A stretch of 64,000 bases of DNA from Heterodera schachtii (Eukaryota > Nematoda > Chromadorea > Rhabditida > Heteroderidae). Made by a program: the position numbers and the translations under genes. How positions within the stretch are numbered: position 1 is the first letter of the stretch; each line of letters opens with the position of its first letter. Positions 1 to 12,440 of this stretch are shown here, piece by piece. The notes under the pieces are model-generated. The model saw nothing but the letters and a program-made list of their open reading frames with translations. It was not told the origin of the DNA and ran no database searches. The stretch spans positions 964,579 through 1,028,578 of the forward strand of contig SIJG01000039.1 in NCBI GenBank assembly GCA_023374025.1. The letters run 5' to 3'.

Positions 1-3000
1 TTTTATTATAGATATTATTTGTGTTCAGATAGGTTAATTCATTAAACTTTGTCAAAGTGAAAAATTGCGTTGATCTATGGCTTAATTCTTTAAAATTTTA
101 ATTTATTTTATAAAACTGATAATTAAAAATTGAAAATTGTTTGTTTTGCAGGCATCTAATAATTTTTGAATTTTTGTCGGTTTGAATTTAACAGTGTGTT
201 TCAAGTTGAAAATTTGTATTTGTAATTGAAATGTAATATTTTTATTTTTCATTGTTTTTCTTTTGAATTTTAGTTTATTTTTTTATATGTTTATTTATTA
301 TTATGTCAATAAGTGCTAATTGTAATTTAATATTTATTCAAAAAATGCTGAAATTTCTCATAAACAAACATTTGTTATTGGTTATTGCTAGAACCCGGAT
401 TTTTATATGCTAAAAATCCTGGAATATGTAATAAAATATGTCGGAAAAAATACTATAATATGTGATAATTGAACAAGGTTTCCTACGGTTTCTTAATTAA
501 TTCATTTCAAAATTCCGTAATTAATTGTGATAGATTTTGATAAATGATGACACTTAAAAAATATTGAATCGTGCAATTTATATTGAATCGTTCCAAGACC
601 TTCTCCACTCTTATTTTTTCGTCCTTAACCATTAAGAATTAAAAACTATGGTTTAAAATTAAATTTTGAAGTTCAGCGTATTAGTGGTTATTTTAAAAAT
701 ATATTTTTTTAATGAAATAGTCATGAATAACCTCATTTTTCTACAATAATACGTCTATCTTAATTTATATAGTAATTATGTTTTTTCATATTTGTTTGTT
801 TAAATATATTAATCTAAATACTTCATTATTTCAAGAAAATTTTTTTTCTTGTTTTAACAGACTTATTAATTTCTTCAGCAGTAAGAAACGGTCATTTCAT
901 TAACGCAATAAAAGATATTTATGAATGTTAATCACTGTTTCCATCATTTTTTTAAAAGATAAAGATTCAAATATTAGAAAATTTGGAAAATTAATTTCAA
1001 AATTAAATTTTGTAGTTTAGGATAAAATTATTAGTTAATTGATTTTTTTTAATATAATCTCGGCAATATAAACATCATGAATTTTATCTAAATAAGTGAC
1101 ATTATCAGAATATCTTTATTTTAATTTAATTTTTTTTTTATTTAACTTGATGCTACGCATAAAAATACATAATTATATTTTCTTTCTTTACCGTATTACT
1201 TTTATGAATTGTGTAGTATTTTTATATTCATAAAAAAGCGAATTAATGATAAATTTTTAATTTTATAATAAAAATTAAATGATTTTTGTAATAAATAGCG
1301 ACATTGTTAATTTAATACATTCTTCAATAAAAATTGTATTATTTATTTCAAATCATAATTATTTTTGCTTAAGACTTTATTGGAGGCATAAGGTTTTTAA
1401 TTCGAATTTTTAATTTTTTTTTATATTCCAAAAATCAATATTATATTTTTTCCAATTTATCTATATTCATGTTTTCATGATTCATTTTTGTTCAAACTTG
1501 CAAAATTCATTTTTTTAAAATAATAATAATAATAATATAATTTTTGGTAAAGAGTTAATAAATAATCATTTTTTGTTTGTAATTTTTTTAATCGAATTAT
1601 TTGTTTTTATGATGATTTATCATATTTATGTAATAATTTTTTTTAGTTTTAAATTGATGATAAATTTGATTCCGAGTCATAAGTTACATTATTATATAAT
1701 TTATTCATTTAATTTTCTAGAATATTATATTTTCTTATAGGTTATAATTTTTATTTACATCTTTTTCTTAATAATTAATTTAAGTTTAATTACACATAAT
1801 CGAAAAATTATTAATTGAATTAATTTAATCATTGTAGGAAATTTCAAAATGTAATTCTAAATTCAAAACCAGTTATTAGTAATTAGTTGTCAATGAACTA
1901 TTTTTTTTCGGTTTTTTCTTTGTGAATTCAGCAATATATTTAATTTTTTTATTATTAGCTTTATAATTCATAGTTGTATGAAATATCTTCAAATTATAAG
2001 TCTTTCCAGCTTAACCTGCACAGTTGTTAGAATCTGTAAAAATCCAAAATCATGCACTATATTAAGTGATATTATAATAACTATTTTTTATTAATTTATT
2101 TCATTCAAGCACACTTAAATAAATTAATTCCGGGAAGCTTAAATGATCATGCAATATTATGTTAGCATATATCATCAATTTGAATAAAAATGCATATCAT
2201 TTAAAAAAAAAAAGGTATGAAACGAAAATAAAAAACATAAAACATGAAGAAACAGCAGACACTATGAGTCAGACACTACACTAAAAGTTAATGAAAATTA
2301 AATGCATACAGTGCGCCAAGAAAAAAAAGTGATAAAACAGTAATTTTTAAGAAATTTCTAATACTTATAAGTTAGTCAATACTAAACCTAAGAAAACCAT
2401 TTTAGTTTCATTTTGAAGGAGAAATTCTGAAGAATATGTCTGACTTTCGTTTTTTTATTAATAATTATGACTCTCAAAATGAACTCATGTACATTTTCAT
2501 AAGTTTTAAGTTTGTTTCAGTCTAGCAATTAAATATTTTGCAATAATTATATTTTTCTGATAGTTTATCTGATTTTTTTAAATATTGATAAAAATTAAAA
2601 AACCACGCTCGGCGCGCCCGGATACTTTAGAAATATTAATTGTGTTTTTTAATGTAGTTTTATTGAGAAAGCTTTATATTTAGTGGCAATTTGGAGTATT
2701 TGAGACATCCCTGCGGAAAAACTTTATCAGTTTATTCTTGAGTAATTTACTTTTTGCATAAATTCTCTTAAGTTAATTAGGGAACAGAAAAATTGGAGCC
2801 AATTCGGTTAAAAAGTCAACCTTTTATTTTTTCAAATAAATTTTCAAATTGATTTTATAACAAAATTCTTAATATTTAATTATTAACTCAAAAGTTTTAA
2901 TTGACTATTATTTTAAATTTTGTTTATAGCTATGGAATTTTTTAAAATTTATTGTTATATTATCGAGGCTTTCTATGATTTTATTGAATAAAGTTAAAAT

Positions 3001-3800
3001 TACGCCAAATGTTAAAAATCTTTTTGCTTTTTACTTATAATTTTTCTTTATTGTTTCATTACCTTTTTTAATTCCGGTAATTTAGGTAATATATGATAAT
3101 TATTAAATTAGTTCATTATTTTGTTTTGTTATTTAATTAATATCAAAAATCATGTATTTCGTAACACCTTTTGGTTATCAAAGCCCATATCGCAGCTAAC
3201 AATTAATAATTTTATTGATAATTTTATTATATATTTCATTTTCTTAATTCAAAGTTATTTAGTGTAATTTTTATAAATTAATCATTAAACATTTTATCAT
3301 CATTAATAAATTAAATTACAACATTTTAATTTTTACACTTGACCTTGAAAAATTAATCTTCTCATAAGCGCAAAGTAAAATTTTCAATTTCTTTTTATTG
3401 TTTTATTTAAAATTTTAAAATTTTGAAATAATGGTATAATAAACTTTTTGTCTATTAAGGAATAAGAAAAATAATCGGAAAACATTTAATTTTAATAATT
3501 TTAAACTTAGTATTTTTAAGGTTTATTTTAATGATTATTGTCTGTTGAATATTGATCATGTTCTGAGGTAATTATGAAAAATATTTAATTTTTAAAGGAT
3601 AAATAACCGTAAAATAAAACTTTAAACAAAACCTTCAAAAAACTATCTAAAGGATTATATGGAAATATTAAATGCACAAAAATATAAAATCATTTAACTT
3701 TAGACCATAATTATAGCAATACAGAAGATCAGTTTATTTTTCGGATTACTATTTGTAATTATTATTATTTTTTTTGTACATTATACTTAGTTGACAAAAA
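1..3800. other. AT-rich gene-free stretch
   Basis: No open frame, splice-site pattern or RNA fold that I can support. The plus strand is T-rich with many T runs. A single GC blip (CGGCGCGCCCGG near 2609) is unexplained. It may be intergenic or a long intron. Confidence 0.5.
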
Positions 3801-3804
3801 GCGT

Positions 3805-3848
3805 TCAAATTTTTCCGGGGTCTATCAGAACCGCAGGCCCCCATTTTA
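3805..3848 (+). repeat. Fragment of hAT-element interior
   Basis: The short GC-rich segment AAATTTTTCCGG...CCGCAGG...CCCCC resembles the interior of the hAT-like elements at 18940 and 34062, where AAAATTTTTCCGG is followed by a GGCGCC...CACCGC stretch and a C-rich stretch. It is short and degenerate and has no recognisable ends. It is probably an old fragment of the same family. Confidence 0.35.
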
Positions 3849-4276
3849 GCTTAAAAATTGGCTTAAAATTTCAGAAATTGGTCCTTTTTAGTGAAAATCT
3901 GTTAACAGATTGCAAGCAAAAAAACATTTGTATTCATTTTTTTATTTGGAATAAAATTTTAAAATGCTGATTTTATCCTTACTTATTCATTTTTTGGGTT
4001 TGTCAAAAATATTTCAGATTTCTGATAATTTAATTAATAGAGCCCTTTAACTTTTTAACTTTAATGGAAAATAATAATAAATATTTTTGCTATAATTAAT
4101 TATTTTGGACATATAAAATCCAAAGCTTATCTCTGAAAATGAAATCGAGCTTATTATTTGTATTAAGCTGTTTATTTTTAACAAATTATATGTTAATTTT
4201 AAAGACATTAATTAACCTTTAATTATTCAAAATTTTTGGTAGTTTAAGGCTGTGTTTCAATATTTCTTATTATTTT

Positions 4277-4512
4277 GGTGCTGAGTTGTTATATAAAAAC
4301 CATCAAATGAAAAATGTCAACATAAAACTGTCCATAACTTTTGTTAAAGTCTACCAAATTAGACATACCTGGTATCAGTAGATAGCTCTAAGAGTTCTCT
4401 ATTAGCTTATCTAAATTTCAATAAATTTGGCCAAGTTTGAGCAAAGCTATGGCCAAAAGTACCCAAGACACCGGGTTTTCATACTTTTTGGAAATGTTGC
4501 ACTTGTAATTTG
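4277..4512 (+). mobile_element. Half copy of foldback element, family D
   Basis: It starts with GGTGCTGAGTTG followed by the unit TTATATAAAAACCATCAAA. It then closely follows the left arm of the 61290..62024 element, including TAGACAT...GGTATCA, the core GATAGCTCTAAGAGTTCTCT, and GGCCAAGTTTGAGCAAAG. The similarity stops after CACCGGGTTTTCATAC near 4490. No opposite arm is present, so this is a truncated copy. Confidence 0.7.
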
Positions 4513-6482
4513 ATTCTCAGCAACAAGCTTGAGGTTCAATTTTCAAGAAAAAAATACAGACCAACATATACAAAGGAAATCATTTTGAGAGCAAACTATT
4601 ATAGAATGCATAATGCAATATAAAAAGCAAAAATAAAATAACTAACTTTTCGAAGTATTGAAAAAAGTTTAAAAAATTTTTAAATATATGATTTTTGTCT
4701 TATTAAATTCATATTTGTGAATTGTGTGTATTTCATACAGAGTTTTATAAGCATGATATAGATTATTTATATTATAAATAAATACCTAAATAATAAGAAC
4801 TGAAAAATTTTCTACTAAAATTTTTAAGAATAAAAAAATAATAAAATATTTGGTGACAAAAATAAAAAAATAGAAATATTGATATCTTGAAAAAATCTAT
4901 TAACATTGATGCAAATTTAAATAAAAAATGAATTTCTTTGTAAAGATAAACACAACGATTAATAAAAAGAAACTCCAGTGATTGGAACATCACTTAAACG
5001 ATATTTACATATTTAAAACTATAGTGTAATAAATATAAATTTCTTAATTTACTCTTATAAATGCAAATAACATTAATAATTTTGAAAGCATAAATTATTA
5101 AAGTAAAACAAATAATAATTTAATGAATGAGACATAAATTAAAAAAGTTCTCCAAAAGGTTTGCCATCAGTCAAAAACAGACAAGGAAATTGAAAAATAA
5201 AACAAAAAATAATTTTAATGCATTGAAAAAAATGAAATTAAGAAAATAATAGAATAATAAACTTTATTTATTTAACTATTCGATTTTAAAAAATGCCATT
5301 GAAACAAATCAAAAGCTTGAAGCTTACTTCGGACTTGTTAAAAATTTAAAATAAAAAATAGCATTTTACTAGTGAATTTAAAAACAAAAAATAGTTGTTA
5401 ATTTATCAGTCTAAATTTTAAACATTAAAAATTGTATAATTGAAGCCAAAATTTTATTTTTAAGAAAAAAGAAAATAAATGCATAATTTTAAAATTGAAA
5501 TATGAAACATAGTCTGGTAGTGTTGTGAGAAAAGAAGCAAAGAACCAGAGATATTAAACTATACAACAGAAATGAATGTAGTTATAAAACAAACATTTAA
5601 ATTTAAAACATATTTTAAAGAAGCTAATTAATAAAACACTTAATTTCTAAATGTAATTAATAAAATATTTGATTTATAAACAAAAATAATGAATACCTTT
5701 TTTAATGATCTTAAATTTACCACTATATGAAAAACGATTAAAACTGAAACTCTCATTTTCTTATGTGAAAATTAAATAAATTTGAAAAGCCAAGAAATGA
5801 TTTGGGTGTGCGGATTAATTGAGTAATTAAATTGCACTTTGGTGAGGGAGAATGAGCGAGAAAAAAAAACAATGAGGGAAAGGTGAAAAAAACAAAATTA
5901 ATAAAAATAAATTGAAAATTGAGAGTCAAAATAAAATTAAAAAAAATAAATAAATTGAAATTGAATTAATTGATCAAAATTCCATTGACAGAAAATAGGG
6001 GGAGGGGGGAATGCAAGTGCGAAGAAGTGAATGCGGTTCAATTTTATTTGGAATATTGCCTTTTTGGGCTTAAATTTATGTCCGAAATTTGAGTGGTATA
6101 TTTTCATCGGTCGGAATTTTTAGCTTTGGTTTGAAATCGAATTTGACATCGCTTAATATTCTAAAAAATAATGAATTACTACTTTCAAGTTGATGCAAAA
6201 TTTCATATTAGAAAATTTTAATTTTATTACCCTACTCATAAATAATTATTTTATTTTTTAGACAAGTCAATTTCTAAAAAGTAGTCCGCAAATAGCGGTA
6301 TGGAAACTTTATTAACATAATTTAAACCTTTAAATTTTTTATCAACCAATTAATTAATAATAAATTAAAGAACTAACAATAAATCACTCAACATTGAAAG
6401 TTTATTTTTAGCTTATAAAATACGGTAATTTCTATTTTGAGAAAATGGCTTATTTTAAATAAAAATAAATAAAACAAAAATA
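4513..6482. other. A-rich gene-free stretch
   Basis: The plus strand is strongly A-rich, the reverse of the T-rich block before it. The longest open frame (4772..4993, minus) is low-complexity Phe/Tyr/Ile sequence expected from AT-rich DNA. I see no supportable feature. Confidence 0.5.
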
Positions 6483-6911
6483 ATCAGTAAGGATGAAAAA
6501 TTTGAAAATAATTAATTTTCGCATTTAAAAAGAAATTTTTTTTAAATAATTACATAAAAAACTAAAATTTATATGCTTTTAAAAAAACAAGACCATTTCT
6601 TATCTAATTATTTCAACTAATTTAAAGTTCCAAGAAGCACTAATAATATTGACAAAAATATCTAATTGCTTCCTCCAGCCTACAGATTTTTCACCCAATT
6701 CCACTTGAAAGGCGGACGTCCAAAAAATAGTCAGTACAGATTAAAAATTTGAAAATAATTAATTTTCGCATTTAAAAAGAGAAAAACTTTCTAAAATAAT
6801 TAAATAAACAAGTAAAATATATATGCTTTTAAAAAGAAAACCATTTCTTATCTAAATTATTTCAACTAATTTACAGTTCCAAGAAGCAATAATAATATTG
6901 ACAAAAATATA
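6483..6911. repeat. Imperfect direct duplication of about 180 bp
   Basis: Copy 1 (about 6483..6665) and copy 2 (about 6729..6911) both run from TTTGAAAATAATTAATTTTC through TATATGCTTTTAAAAA and CCATTTCTTATCTAA to TTCCAAGAAGCA..AATAATATTGAC. They differ by small substitutions and indels. The 63-bp spacer (6666..6728) is less AT-rich. Unit length and divergence suggest an old local duplication. Confidence 0.8.
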
Positions 6912-7194
6912 TAAAATATTGCGAGCAAAAAAATCCAAAAATACTACCCATATGATTATAAATGGTAAATAAAACCAAAAAACAATTTTAAATTTTGAAG
7001 TTTACTAAATAATAGCATATTTAACAGATATTTTTTAAGCAAAGCCTTTCAACAATTCGATCAAAAATGTTTTAAATATTATATTTTTCGTCTCTCATTA
7101 TCGATTTTAACAATTTTGGTAGGAAATAAGCAAAACGTAAATTTCAGTGCATTCGGGATCAAAAAAACAGATATTTAATATTTGTTGAGACCTT

Positions 7195-7278
7195 TTTTTC
7201 AAAAAACTTTTGGAAACTTGGCGGGGGGAGAAGGTCCGGCAGTTTCGACAGGCGCCGCCGGGGGAAAATTTTAAGAAT
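7195..7278 (-). repeat. Fragment of hAT-element interior (minus)
   Basis: The GC-rich segment GGTCCGGCAG...GACAGGCGCCGCCGG followed by AAAATTTTA is the reverse complement of the interior segment found at 34062..34140 (CCGGCGGCGCCTATCGGCACC and onwards). The AAAACTTTT before it matches too. No termini are visible, so it is a fragment. Confidence 0.55.
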
Positions 7279-7334
7279 TTCTAATAAACCTTGTTAGGAA
7301 TTAGTCAATTTTTTCATGAATTTCCTTCTTTTAG

Positions 7335-7445
7335 ATGAAAATAAGGCACTCTCTCCAAATCAGAACCATTCTTAGAAATAAGAACATTTTCACTTTCTAA
7401 TTTGGACTTTCCAAATCAGGCATTTCTTATAAATAAGGACATATA
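7335..7445. repeat. Short tandem duplication, unit about 66 bp
   Basis: The motif CCAAATCAG...CATT(T)CTTAGAAATAAGAACAT occurs twice, at about 7357 and 7413, with a few changes. It lies just downstream of the hAT fragment. Function unknown. Confidence 0.5.
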
Positions 7446-10400
7446 GAAACCCTGAATTAGGTTGCAAGAATGCAATTCATCAAAGTTAGTAAATTCAAGC
7501 ATTCTAAAAAATTTTCAAAATGTTTTTTGGCACTGATTGGGGTCGGTCGGTCTTTTCCTATCCAAATAATTAAATTTATTTTCTGCTGTGCAGCTGATGA
7601 GGGGAGAAACATAAATATTATTCGAACATTTTTGCTTATAACTTTATTGAATCTTAACGAATTTTTAAAATTAAATGGTAATAGGAAATTATTTTAAATA
7701 AGCCTATGAATAATCAGAATTTTTTAAAGTAAAATTAAAAGAAGAAGAAATCATAAAAATTTCAAATAAAACTTATTCAAATTAAATTGGTAAAATGAAA
7801 AATATTTATTTAAAATTTAAAATAAATTGAATAGTTTTCAAGTTATGAATCACTAATAAAAATTAAAAAAATGACTGTCGAATGTTTTAAGTTAAAAATA
7901 TTTCAATGAAAATAAAACTTTTGCATAATAAATCTTCTTGCTAACCAAAGAACAACTTTATTTGTTAAATTATTTTCTATTCTAAATTTGACTTTTAATT
8001 AAAAATTTAATTTATAAAAAACCTCATAAATAAATAAAAAATATTTTAATTGGTCTGCCTCTTTCAGTTGTGTTAAAAACGGGAAGGCATGACAACTGGT
8101 ATAGTTGCTTTGAATGTAAAATAATGCTTCCACATAATTATTTTTACTTAAAAAAATAAAAATTTAAAATATATTTACAAACATTAAAAATTAATTTTAA
8201 ACTCCATCAAAGAAAACCGATTTTATGTTCCGGCGAAGATGAGAGTGGAGATAAAGCGGGGGATTTTTTGTTTATATGAAATTTTTAACTGATCTCTATT
8301 CGATCAACCCAAACTAGCCGAAGTATTGTAAGAGCAGAAAACCCCAAAAATATTTATTCAAAACTTCAAAATTATTATTCATTAATATAATTCCATTCTA
8401 ATTATATAAAAAAGTTAATTTAGCGTTATGACATGATAATATTTAGAATTTATTATGAAATTATTAAATGATTATGTTCATTAGCTTCGTCCTTTTTTTT
8501 CGCGCGTTTCCTACAATCCCACAGAAGCTTGGCTGATATATATTCTTTATTAAATGTAACTCTTGCGCAGTCTTTTTAAAATATTCGTAAATTTTCTTGT
8601 GCCATTATACGCATTATAAAGAATTTTCTATCGTTTAGAATAAATTCATAATGATAAACAATTTATAAAATTTTATTTTTCATGGATTTTAAATATTAGT
8701 ATTTATAAATTTCTTTCAAGAATTTTACATGTTCAATATTTATTTACAAATTCTGCTTATAACAAATTCTCCATGAGGTGTCGAACTTTAAAATGTCTTT
8801 TTTAATGATTTGTCCTCTTTTAAGTTAATTGTTTAGATTTTGTTATTAGATATAAAAATTAATTTTGCAAAAATGCGTTTTATAATGTTTAAATTAATTC
8901 ATAACATCTTTATAAAAAAAGTTATCAAAAATCTAAAGTTTTAAAAATTAGTAATTTTTGATAAATTTGTTAAAAACAAGGTCAAATTTCTCAATTTTTC
9001 TCCGTTATGGTCAAATGTGAAAATTTGTGAATCACTAAATTTGCATTGTTTATTAATCCCAAACACTCTTGAATTTAAAATTTATTTATAAAATTAAGAT
9101 TTAGTTTAAAAATTATAAAAAGCATATTTTATTTTTGTCTTAAATGAATTTTTTATTATGAAAAAGCAGTAATTCAAATGATTAACACGATGCTTTAGGC
9201 CAACAGTTCAGCTTTTTTCTTCACAAAATGAATTAAATTTCCTTGTTCATTTTTCTTATATTTCATCAATACCTTTTCAACTAAATAAGTTTCATTTAGA
9301 ATTTTAAAGTTAATTAGTATTCTTAATTTTTTTTTTCTCAATAACAACCAAAATCCTCTTGCTTCTTTAAGAGCCGAGCTGATTTTTTTGAACACGCAAC
9401 CTTTTCGTGGAAATAATATATAGTATTCAAAAAAAAATTTACTTTATTTTTTTGAAAAATTTTCTATTCATATTAAATAAAAAATTAATCCAATTAAAAT
9501 ATTTAGTTATTAGTTTATTTTTATCATTATTTTAAAGCATTATTAAACAAAAAATATTTTCTACTAGAATTGAATTCTTTAATATTTCAACAAATTAAAT
9601 GAAAAGGTTGAATCGTATAAGTCGTATAAGATGGCATTAGGAAATTTTCGAGGCTTTGCTATTTGATCAAATAAAGCATTGGGATAGTTCTTTAAATACA
9701 ATTTTCTCAAATAATATCTAAAAAGAAAATATTAATAAAAAAAATTGTTAAAGGTGTGTGAGATGTGTATGCGTTTAAATTATTTTATAAAATAAATTTA
9801 TGAAATTATCATTTTACCAAAGGGTCAACATATAAAATAATTGCTTTTTCTCCGTTGTTCACTTTGTATTTTATTTTTCTATTTTGGCAGTGTGCTGCTA
9901 TAAAATTTATTATAATTTATTTATTTTCCACTTATCTTCTAAAGATATGTTTATTTTTATATATTTTATTTATTTGTAAATTAAATTAAAATCATTTCCA
10001 TTAAGTTTATATCAGAGTTGTAGATTTGATATTTTTTAGTTTAAGATTTCTCACATTATTTTCTTATAATAGTATTTATTAGCTTTAACAGTATATAAAA
10101 TGTATAGGTTCAAATAAAATTTGTATTATCCCTTTATTTATAAATTTTCAACTATTTCTTATATTTTTAATATTTTTCGGTTAATTTTTATAGAAATAAT
10201 ATTTCATGATGCTATCTGGTGGCATAATCTATTTCTCAAAAATTTTATTTTAATTTGTTGAAATTTGTTATTTTTTACTTTAAAATTCGACACGGTAATG
10301 TTGTTTCAGGGCTTCAGTCGGTGATTGGAATTTACATTGATTATTTTATTAAGTAATTTTTTAAATTAAATATATGTTTAAATAATGTAAAGCATTTTTT

Positions 10401-10504
10401 GTTGTTATTATTAGATCTATCTCTTAAAATTTTGTGAAATAAATTAAATTTATTGATTTGAACTATAATAAATGTTTACAGGATTTACATATTCTTTTTG
10501 TCTA
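7446..10504. other. AT-rich gene-free stretch
   Basis: Only short open frames with no coding signature (for example 7470..7697 and 9195..9395). An A-rich part to about 8400 is followed by a more T-rich part. A small GC-richer patch near 8225..8270 (GGCGAAGATGAGAGTGGAG) is too short to call. Confidence 0.4.
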
Positions 10505-10615
10505 AATATTCCTACGCTTCACCGTAATGCGTACATTGGCATCGATGCCGTGTGACCTCATGCTATTATGCAGTAAATTGGGTCGGGAGTGTGCGCATTT
10601 ATGGCACAATAATAT
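10505..10615 (-). other. Possible terminal exon or gene fragment (minus)
   Basis: A GC-richer island in AT-rich DNA. On the minus strand one frame stays open for about 36 codons up to a TAG at the low-coordinate end. It reads LCHKCAHSRPNLLHNSMRSH, then GIDANVRITVKRRNI. Codons look non-random (GCC, ATC, CGC, GTG, AAG). The CxxC...H...H spacing faintly recalls a zinc finger, but that is not enough to name a fold. There is no convincing AG acceptor at the upstream edge, so it may be a captured fragment. The plus-strand frame stops early. Confidence 0.2.
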
Positions 10616-10941
10616 TTTTATTTTAAACAATAATAAAAGATTGTCTGCCCATCTAGTAAAATATATAATCCTTTGTAAAAAATGATAAAGTTTGATTTAT
10701 CAAAAATTAGCCAAAGATATTGATTAGTCAAGGGTTTTAGATTATTTTCTATTAATTTGTTCAAGTATTTTCCATTAGTCATTTAGTTGTATAATAGAAC
10801 AAATTGTTTTTTTTTTGATTTGGTCAATCAATGCATGTCATTGTATGTCAATTTGTCACTTTTTTTTTACTATATTACATTATTGGTTATATGAATTTTC
10901 GCAATTAAATTCAAATTTTGACATTGACTGCGTACGTTCAG

Positions 10942-11253
10942 CAATTGGATGACAATTTTGTGAAGGCAAAGGACATCGACGAGGTCAAACAGGAGGTGCT
11001 CGAAGAAGCCAAGCAGAAGCTGTTCGACATCGCTCGTTGGTCGGCTTCGCTGAGCCTTCGCGGGCCGCCGAAGACTTCGACGGCTGACGACGGGGAAAAT
11101 GAAAATCCAAGCAGTAACATCGAAACGGAGCCGAAGCAGGAGGAGACCAAGGGGGAAGAGGAGGAGACGCTGAAGCAGTCGCTGAAGGAAGATGAGGAAG
11201 AAAAGGGCGAAGAGGAGGAGGACGAGGAACAAGAAGAGGAGGAGGAGGACTAA
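10942..11253 (+). CDS. 3' exon of an unrecognised protein with acidic tail
   Basis: One frame is open from about 10909 to the TAA at 11251..11253. It has no ATG, so I read it as a last exon. A likely acceptor is the CAG at 10939..10941, followed in phase 0 by QLDDNFVKAKDIDEVKQEVL. The protein begins with an amphipathic, probably helical segment of about 40 residues. A Ser/Thr/Asn-rich linker follows, and the last 50 residues are a Glu/Asp/Lys tract ending in EEEEED. GC content and codon choice (GAG, AAG, CTG, GAC) contrast sharply with the flanks. I do not recognise the family; acidic tails of this kind occur in many unrelated nuclear and chaperone proteins. Upstream exons were not found, so it could also be a retrocopied 3' end. 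Other open frames over the same bases are low-complexity shadows. Confidence 0.5.
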   Translation, partial: QLDDNFVKAKDIDEVKQEVLEEAKQKLFDIARWSASLSLRGPPKTSTADDGENENPSSNIETEPKQEETKGEEEETLKQSLKEDEEEKGEEEEDEEQEEEEED

Positions 11254-11404
11254 GCAAATTAACACATTGACAGCGGAAAAGAACAATTCGCCTAATTTGA
11301 CATCCTCTAATGATAACCTATAAGACAGTTTGATGTCGTTTTTAATAATTTAATTATGCAATAAAGCGTGTACGACAAAAAATAAAAAATAAATAAATAA
11401 AAAA
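11254..11404 (+). promoter_or_regulatory. 3' UTR with AATAAA signal and A-rich tail
   Basis: An untranslated segment following the acidic-tail exon. AATAAA lies at about 11361, followed by an A-rich stretch with AATAAATAAATAAA and GAAGAAGAAG. This could be a genomic poly(A) region or the tail of a retrocopied transcript. The LINE-like unit begins directly after it. Confidence 0.4.
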
Positions 11405-12440
11405 GAAGAAGAAGACTAGTGATAGTCCAATTAAGATCACAAAAAACAATTATTCTTTTCTACTTATTCGACATGAAGCGAACTAACGCAGCAAACATCA
11501 CTCCGCCTCCCGCCAAACGTTCAATGGCACCCAAACTGGACCTGGACCCAATCACTGCCGCACTCGCAGAGCAAGAACGCCAACGCACATTGGTGTTCAT
11601 TGGCCTCCCGGAAAGCAATGCCGCTCGCCCATCGGAGCGTGTTCAGGAAGACAGGGAAGCCACCACCAAAATCTTGGACCATCTTGAAGTTGAGGCCGAA
11701 CCAATCGCCGTCTTTCGACTCGGCCGGTACGACCCGCAGCGAACAACACCACGCCCACTCAAGGTCGTCATGCCAACACCGACACACCAACACGTGGCAC
11801 TCGGTGGATGGAAGCATGAGCCTGCTCGACTCCGTTCCCAACAGAACATGGCCCGTCTGTTCATCCGCCCGGCGCTGACCAAAGAACAGCTCAAGAAGGA
11901 GTACGAAGAACGCGTCCGAAAACGTCATCAAATCCTAGCTCCCGTGGCGCCAACAGTGCAGCTCCCACAGACAAATGCCCCAAATCCCGCCAATGAAGTT
12001 GAACCAGAACAGAAGAAGGCCAGTGAAAACACTTAAATCCAAATTCCCTCTCAAATATCGACAATTTTCTCCTTCAACTGCAATCATTTCAAAAACAATT
12101 CCCCCAATGTTTAAATAAATAATTCTTCAGATCTCCAGCAAATTCAATAACAATTTTTCTACTACAAATTCTTAAAAAATATTTCCACAAAAATTTATTG
12201 AAATTGCTAAAAACCAAATTTCCCTTTGCTGGAGGTCTGACTTTTCCGCTTCTTTAAATTAAAACTTCAACTCTTATATCACAACTATCCTTTGACCTCA
12301 TTTCGTCAATACTAAATATCATTTGTCTTCTATCACTACTACCCATTTGACCTGTTTCTTTCCACCTCAAGTGTAAGCGGCAGCAATGCCCTTCTTTTGG
12401 TTATTTTTATTTTTGGATAAATAAATAAATAAATATTACA
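11405..12440 (+). mobile_element. Non-LTR element copy lacking ORF2
   Basis: The unit comprises a short leader, the ORF1-like gene, about 380 bp of non-coding DNA and a 3' end reading GGTTATTTTTATTTTTGG followed by ATAAATAAATAAATA (about 12400..12433). Simple-repeat tails of this kind are typical of several LINE clades. A clear target duplication was not found. An inverted pair (AGATCTCCAGCAAA near 12129 and TTTGCTGGAGGTCT near 12226) lies in the 3' non-coding part and could form a hairpin in the RNA. Confidence 0.55.
11473..12036 (+). CDS. LINE (non-LTR retrotransposon) ORF1-like protein
   Basis: A 187-residue frame from the ATG at 11473. The open frame reaches back to 11419 but that part is AT-rich, so I place the start at MKRTNAANITPPPAKRS. 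Order of features: a basic Pro-rich N-terminus; a block at about residues 39 to 48 reading LVFIGLPESN; a charged helix (RVQEDREATTKILDHLEVEA); then FRLGRYDPQRTTPRPLKVVM at about residues 78 to 97; then RLFIRPALTKEQLKKEYEER. The series GLPES..., FRLGR, RPLKVV and RPALTKEQ is how I recognise ORF1-type nucleic-acid-binding proteins of nematode non-LTR elements; this is family knowledge and was not searched. In such elements ORF1 binds the element RNA. No endonuclease or reverse transcriptase frame follows: the next 400 bp are non-coding and end in a short-repeat tail. It is therefore a shortened, non-autonomous copy or a domesticated ORF1. The frame itself is intact. Confidence 0.7.
   Translation: MKRTNAANITPPPAKRSMAPKLDLDPITAALAEQERQRTLVFIGLPESNAARPSERVQEDREATTKILDHLEVEAEPIAVFRLGRYDPQRTTPRPLKVVMPTPTHQHVALGGWKHEPARLRSQQNMARLFIRPALTKEQLKKEYEERVRKRHQILAPVAPTVQLPQTNAPNPANEVEPEQKKASENT

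Noticed and set aside
10870..11286. Leu-rich and Ser/Pro-rich minus frames opposite the acidic-tail exon
   Set aside because: Antisense shadows of GAG/GAA codon runs.
11521..11931. Minus-strand and other-frame readings over the LINE ORF1
   Set aside because: The plus frame has conserved ORF1-type blocks; the others have none.
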